Assembly (NCBI GenBank): GCA_900766745.1
Contig: CAAFWR010000062.1
Span: forward strand, 1 to 17,323
DNA from: Methanobacteriaceae archaeon
Lineage (GTDB): Archaea; Methanobacteriota; Methanobacteria; Methanobacteriales; Methanobacteriaceae
Direction: 5' to 3'
Length of the DNA stretch: 17,323 nucleotides
Shown here: piece after piece, positions 13,819-17,323 of the stretch
How positions within the stretch are numbered: the first letter of the stretch is position 1
Layout of the letters: the number at the start of each line of letters is the position of its first letter
Notes under the pieces: model-generated
The model's database searches: none
What the model was told of the DNA's origin: nothing
What the model saw: the letters and a program-made list of their open reading frames with translations, nothing else
Position numbers and translations under genes: made by a program

Positions 13819-15651
13819 ATGGCAAAACGATTAAAAGCAGACGAAGCATTGTCAAGTAAAATCAATACATTGCCTGAAGATTTTATGAAATATCTGGAAA
13901 GCAGTGAAGAAAGATTCCTGAAAGAAATGCAGGAAAATAAATTCAAGTTGGTTCATGCTTCACCTACCTTAAAGATTAACAGTACAATTGTTAATTCTTA
14001 TATATTTGGAAATATTACTCAGGACATGATTCAAGGTATTCAGGATGTACTGAGAACACAGGATATACCTGAAATAGCGATTGTAGTATACGGTGTTTCA
14101 AAATTATCTGTTATATATTCAAAGTCATCAAAAGAATTGAACATCACTTATCATAATGTGGACAGACTGAAAATTACAAAAGATAATTATTATGCAATCT
14201 ATAGTCCAGGCAAATCCTGCATGTTGGAATTCTATTCTTCTTATAAAAAGAAATATGATAGAAATGATTATACGGGCGGTGTAAACATTGAATTTAAAAG
14301 TGGCAAAAAAGTGCCTTTTTCAACAGCGTTTGCTTCAATTCTATGCTCTGAAAACAACACACCTATTGGCTGGTTTGTACGTGAATTTTATAAGTATCTG
14401 TCAACTATCCCTGAACTGTATCTTTTTAAAGACTTTCAAAGAGAAACTGATTTTTTAAATGATTTTTCTGTATATGAATCAAAAGCCATTAATCTTTCAT
14501 TGGAAGATATCTTTAGATATAGAACAAAAGATGACTGGTTTCATGCTCATCTTGCAAAGAAGTATCAAAGCCGATTCAACCGAAATATGAACAAGTATTC
14601 TTTAGAAATCTGTTCCATCCTTTTAAAAGGGCAGTCTTATTTCAATGATAAAGAGATTGCTCAGATTCTAGATAAATTCCAAGGCTTAAACTGCTTGGAT
14701 CTTAGAATCACAGCATCCAAATATATAAACAAGGAATGTGCGGGAATAATAATACTATCATCATACTATAAATATAAGTTGTTTGGAGATACATTCGACA
14801 ATAATGAAGTGTATTTAAAACAGCACGATAACTACACAATTATTGAAGACTATATTGGCATGATGTTTGATTCACATGAAGAAAATCATCATTTGAATAT
14901 CAAAAGTATGAATCGGTTAATTCGAGAACATGATGAATTTGTTCAGAGAATTGAAAGAAAATTATACGAAGAAGATATCAAAAGTGTTAAGGTAAAGAAA
15001 AACAGTGTATTCAATCATTTAGCAACGATGCTTCCTGAAGAACAGTTTGAATGGATTCGAGATGGCGAAAGATTATTTCAAGAGGGACATGAACAGCACA
15101 ACTGTGTCGTTACATATGCTTCTTGTATCACAGATGATGATTCAGCTATTTATTCAGCCATCATCAATGGTCATAGATATACGATTGAGTTTGTATATGA
15201 CAAGCGCTTTAAAACATATAAAATAGCTCAAATGTTTCTAGCCTGCAATAAAGAAGCTTTTCCAGAAGATGTTGAGTATTTAAATGAACTTCTTCTTCCA
15301 AATTTTAAAAAAGAAATGGAGCAAATTCATGTTCCTGTAAATTCCAGATTTAATGCCTTGCAGGTTCAACTTCCTGAAAATTTCTTGTGGCTTCAAAATG
15401 GAGAGTCGCTTTACAGAGAGTTAAAAGGAGATTATGAGCTTTATAACGATGTAAAATATTGGGTCTATGATGATTATGCTGCAGTTTATGCAGCTTGTAT
15501 TGATAAAGTTGATTATATTGTGGTTTTGGGTTTAAATGATGACAATAAATATACTCTTTTCAGTGTTTGGTGCAAAGATGATAAAAAAGTAGCCAAATCA
15601 ATCCCAAATCAAATCGAAAAATTAATTCAAAACATCCAGCCAGCTTCCTGA
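13819..15651 (+). CDS. PcfJ-like domain protein with a degenerate second repeat, 610 aa
   Basis: ATG 13819 is set by GGAGG at 13806-13810. The C-terminal region at about 405-480 matches the PcfJ-type domain first named from the conjugative plasmid pCF10: LFQEGHEQHNCVVTYAS, then a strand pair (YSAIINGHRYTIEF), then KIAQMFLACNKE; the GH..HNCV motif is its hallmark. A second, diverged copy follows (about 518-590, LPENFLWLQNGESLYRE ... YAAVYAACIDKVDYIVVLGL) in which the His/Cys residues are lost. The N-terminal ~400 residues are not recognised. The biochemical role of PcfJ is not established. The family occurs on conjugative plasmids, ICEs and phages of Bacillota, supporting a mobile element here. 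A strong terminator follows. Confidence 0.75.
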   Translation: MAKRLKADEALSSKINTLPEDFMKYLESSEERFLKEMQENKFKLVHASPTLKINSTIVNSYIFGNITQDMIQGIQDVLRTQDIPEIAIVVYGVSKLSVIYSKSSKELNITYHNVDRLKITKDNYYAIYSPGKSCMLEFYSSYKKKYDRNDYTGGVNIEFKSGKKVPFSTAFASILCSENNTPIGWFVREFYKYLSTIPELYLFKDFQRETDFLNDFSVYESKAINLSLEDIFRYRTKDDWFHAHLAKKYQSRFNRNMNKYSLEICSILLKGQSYFNDKEIAQILDKFQGLNCLDLRITASKYINKECAGIIILSSYYKYKLFGDTFDNNEVYLKQHDNYTIIEDYIGMMFDSHEENHHLNIKSMNRLIREHDEFVQRIERKLYEEDIKSVKVKKNSVFNHLATMLPEEQFEWIRDGERLFQEGHEQHNCVVTYASCITDDDSAIYSAIINGHRYTIEFVYDKRFKTYKIAQMFLACNKEAFPEDVEYLNELLLPNFKKEMEQIHVPVNSRFNALQVQLPENFLWLQNGESLYRELKGDYELYNDVKYWVYDDYAAVYAACIDKVDYIVVLGLNDDNKYTLFSVWCKDDKKVAKSIPNQIEKLIQNIQPAS

Positions 15652-15673
15652 GAATTTATCAGGAGGCTTTTTT
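15643..15673 (+). terminator. Rho-independent terminator
   Basis: GCTTCCTGA (15643-15651) pairs with TCAGGAGGC (15659-15667), nine pairs with one G-U, then T6. The stem begins inside the last codons of the PcfJ-like gene. Confidence 0.92.
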
Positions 15674-15991
15674 GTATGAATAAACAATGTGTATACGCCA
15701 TGTTACTTAAAGTCATCAAACACCATAAAAGCGATTTCAGAAACTAAATTAGACACTTTGAAAATTCCCTTAGAAAAACCACCTCATATAAGTCTTGCTC
15801 GAGGTCGTCGAAATAATCTCTCAATCGATTCGAGACTTTTCTTAGGAAGTTCTTAGTTTGGCTGTTTGTGATTAGTTTCCCACTTTCGATTTTCTCGATT
15901 GTATTCAGAAATTTTTTCAGACATTCTCAGAATTATCCAAGCAGGAAGCTGGGAAATCGGTCGCAAAAAAAAGACGAATTTCACTGATTGG
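15674..15991. other. Convergent intergenic region
   Basis: 318 bases between two converging genes. It holds a 23-residue plus-strand frame (15676-15747) and, on the minus strand, a coding-looking but startless frame (15744-15929, ...IESGKLITNSQTKNFLRK then VSNRLRDYFDDLEQDLYEVV, ending TAG). The latter may be a remnant of a gene downstream of the sce7726 gene. I see no promoter, tRNA or perfect repeat. Confidence 0.4.
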
Positions 15992-16009
15992 TTATAGCAG
16001 TAATTCGTC
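15965..16009 (-). terminator. Terminator of the minus-strand gene
   Basis: On the minus strand GACGAATT-ACTG pairs with CAGT-GA-AATTCGTC (plus-strand arms 16002-16009 and 15973-15980, extended inward), followed by T8. The 5' arm lies in the last codons of the sce7726-family gene. Confidence 0.8.
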
Positions 16010-16897
16010 GATTTGTGGTCTTTGGTTTCCGTCATCGTTTAGTTCTTGTTTTTGATTGATAATTTCTGTATCCAGGAATTTTCCCAGCATATCCCATTTA
16101 TTTCTGCATTTCTTTGAAAAATACCCGTAAAAACTTAATTCATACGGCACATTCTTGGTAAAATCGTCTACATCCTGAACAAGATTCCGTTTTCTTAAAC
16201 AGGACATAACTTCTTTTTGAAACAAAACAATATCTAGATTTTCAAGTAGTTCAAAGCAGGTTCTGTAATATACAAAATCAGAAACCTCTGGAAGTTTTCC
16301 GAAATATTTCATGACAATAGATTCGAACTCCTTTTTTCTAAGAATTCTGAATAGTACATCATGAGAGAAACTGCCTGCATTGTAAGCAGCTTCTTTTCGA
16401 TATACAAACTTATTATCATTTGTTAATTTGATAATTCCTACATTTGTTTCTTCTAAGGCTTGCTCAAGCTGGTGGAGATGATTGGAGCTTGTTACGACAT
16501 ATATGTATGGAAATGCTTTGTAATAGTCTTGAATCTGGCTTTCCAGACGGTTTAATGTATCCAGTTCTGTCTTGATTTCGTATACAGTTCCTACATCATT
16601 TTTATCAACAAAAATCATATCTGTTTTCGAATCAGCAACAGGAAGTTCTGTTAAAGCAGAACAGGATGATATTTTTCCATTTTGGATTAACAAAGAATTC
16701 AACAATTCATTCTTGTAGAAGTATTCATTACGATGTGTATGCATCAATTCTTGATAAAAGTCTGTAATGACGGATTTGTATGTTGTGGGCAATGATATGT
16801 TTTTATCGGAGAGGACTGACTGGAAATGTTTGGAGTACTGTATAGAATCAAGATATAGAATTGTAAAGATTTTGTTTAGATAGTTAGTTTCTTTCAT
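15992..16897 (-). CDS. sce7726-family protein (PD-(D/E)XK-nuclease-like), 301 aa
   Basis: The only gene here on the minus strand. The conserved part is ALTELPVADSKTDMIFVDK (81-99), then GTVYEIKTELDTLNRLESQI (103-122) and the YYKAFPYIYVVTSS strand. E84, D93 and E107-x-K109 form the pattern of a PD-(D/E)XK nuclease core, characteristic of sce7726-family proteins. Whether the family cleaves DNA or RNA is not settled; a restriction or defence-type role is plausible. The C-terminal third is helical and unassigned. The start is ATG at 16895-16897 with no ribosome site: the -10 element lies only six bases upstream, so the mRNA would be leaderless. It carries box copy 5 upstream, tying it to the plus-strand operons. 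A terminator overlaps its 3' end. Confidence 0.8.
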   Translation of the reverse strand: MKETNYLNKIFTILYLDSIQYSKHFQSVLSDKNISLPTTYKSVITDFYQELMHTHRNEYFYKNELLNSLLIQNGKISSCSALTELPVADSKTDMIFVDKNDVGTVYEIKTELDTLNRLESQIQDYYKAFPYIYVVTSSNHLHQLEQALEETNVGIIKLTNDNKFVYRKEAAYNAGSFSHDVLFRILRKKEFESIVMKYFGKLPEVSDFVYYRTCFELLENLDIVLFQKEVMSCLRKRNLVQDVDDFTKNVPYELSFYGYFSKKCRNKWDMLGKFLDTEIINQKQELNDDGNQRPQIDELLL

Positions 16898-16903
16898 ATA
16901 TAT

Positions 16904-16946
16904 ATTTTACCATAAGGCAAATCTAGAAGATAAAGAGTTCTCGTCG
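16904..16946 (-). promoter_or_regulatory. Leaderless promoter with GACG box (copy 5)
   Basis: Reading the minus strand: CGACGAGAAC (plus 16946 down to 16937), 31 bases between its first hexamer and the -10, then TATGG and TAAAAT (plus 16909-16904), then ATATAT and ATG. The box spacing equals that of copies 1, 3 and 4. The expected transcription start falls at or next to the A of ATG. Confidence 0.65.
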
Positions 16947-16950
16947 TTTC

Positions 16951-16974
16951 AGAAAGCAATTTTGGGTGCTTTCT
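16951..16974. repeat. Inverted repeat upstream of box 5
   Basis: AGAAAGCA (16951-16958) and TGCTTTCT (16967-16974) form a perfect 8-bp inverted repeat with an eight-base spacer. No T-run follows, so an operator or small hairpin is likelier than a terminator. It lies just beyond box copy 5. Confidence 0.5.
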
Positions 16975-17200
16975 CGCAAGCCTCCTGTTTTTATTTTTAA
17001 TTTTCAACCTCAGATTGCGGTCAGAGGGGTGGTCGATATTAGTTCGAACATGTTGAGAGAGGTTTTCGGAAGATTCGAGGAAAGCGCTTCAAGTACTGCA
17101 GTAATCATTCATTCTAAACTGTATAAATTTAATTTGAAATTATCTGAGAAGCAAAGTAAAATTCATCTAAAGCCTACTTATAAGCGTTCGTTTTTTTGAG
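16975..17200. other. Gene-poor segment before the iterons
   Basis: About 226 bases with no convincing gene. One plus-strand frame (GTG 16966 to 17199) contains a somewhat protein-like stretch (ISSNMLREVFGRFEESASST) but has no ribosome site, starts inside an inverted repeat, and could be a gene remnant. AT-rich runs here and the adjoining repeats fit a replication-origin neighbourhood. Confidence 0.35.
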
Positions 17201-17320
17201 TATTTTAGATTTAGGGTGGGATTTCACTGATTTGTGGATTCTACTCTTTTTTTGTATTTAAGATTTTAGGTGGTCTTATTTAAGAAATAGGGGGGAGTTA
17301 TTTAAGATTTAGGGTGGAAT
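17201..17320 (+). repeat. 22-bp direct repeats (iteron-like), running toward the window edge
   Basis: Four copies of a unit with core TATTTAAGATTTAGGGTGG start at 17201, 17255, 17277 and 17299. The last three are in tandem with an exact 22-base period, and the first lies 54 bases before the second. Copies differ at a few bases. A period of about two helical turns is typical of plasmid or phage initiator-binding iterons. More copies probably lie beyond the window end. Confidence 0.65.
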
Positions 17321-17323
17321 CCA

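Noticed and set aside
15676..15747. 23-residue frame behind AGGAGG
   Set aside because: The AGGAGG is the 3' arm of the terminator at 15643-15673, so it is not good evidence for translation.
16966..17199. 77-residue plus-strand frame as a gene
   Set aside because: GTG start inside an inverted repeat, no ribosome site, and composition only partly protein-like; kept as a possible remnant in the gap entry.
17201..17320. Telomere-like repeats (TTTAGGG)
   Set aside because: The period is 22 bases, not 6-8, and the surroundings are bacterial; iterons explain it better.
1..17323. CRISPR array, rRNA, insertion sequence or integrase
   Set aside because: No regularly spaced palindromic repeats, no rRNA signatures, no transposase or recombinase motifs and no terminal inverted repeats were seen.

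Overview
The window looks like accessory DNA from a low-GC Gram-positive (Bacillota-type) host, most likely a stretch of a phage, phage-plasmid or large plasmid. The grounds are AT-rich DNA, purine-rich Shine-Dalgarno sites (AGAAAGAAGG / AAAGGAGG) before almost every gene, sigma-A-like promoters with extended -10 elements, short densely packed mostly unknown genes on one strand, and typical mobile-element genes (dUTPase, PcfJ-like protein, orphan HicB-like protein, SLOG/YspA-like protein). I see no integrase, capsid, terminase, relaxase, rRNA, tRNA or CRISPR array, so the kind of element stays open.

Layout. Bases 1-62 hold the tail of an upstream gene and its terminator. 150-1502 is a 450-residue unknown protein. 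1668-2634 is a run of small unknown genes including one broken reading frame. 2754-4920 is an operon ending in a gamma-glutamylcyclotransferase-like gene and containing an in-frame amber codon at 4096. 5052-8065 holds a TARG1-like macrodomain hydrolase, then a probable structured RNA at 5676-5838, a small membrane protein, dUTPase, another small membrane protein, a metallophosphoesterase, a SLOG/YspA-like protein and a HicB-like protein. 8178-13536 holds a multipass membrane protein, a helical protein, an 843-codon sigma-region-4-like DNA-binding protein interrupted by an amber codon at 10773, a secreted CHAP hydrolase, a membrane-anchored Ig-like protein and a 40-residue membrane peptide. 13646-15651 holds a small gene and a PcfJ-like protein. 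On the opposite strand, 16897-15992 encodes an sce7726-family protein. The window ends in 22-bp direct repeats that resemble replication iterons.

How it fits together. Five transcription starts (upstream of 2754, 5052, 8178, 13646 and, on the minus strand, 16897) share a [TC]GACGgGAAC box. In four of them it lies exactly 31 bases upstream of an extended -10 hexamer, and in one 33 bases. This looks like a regulon of the element, with a dedicated activator, repressor or polymerase-binding factor. The sigma-like protein at 8910 is one local candidate, but that link is inference. The enzymes in the middle are clean-up and nucleotide-handling functions (dUTP hydrolysis, ADP-ribose removal, phosphoester cleavage, gamma-glutamyl turnover, nucleotide-derivative binding), as expected for phage or plasmid takeover or for countering NAD/ADP-ribose-based host defence. 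The CHAP / Ig-like / small membrane trio points to work at the cell envelope.

The most unusual points are the shared promoter box, two long open frames each interrupted by a single TAG, the roughly 160-nt structured RNA next to a decayed macrodomain copy, the leaderless minus-strand gene, and the 22-bp iteron array.
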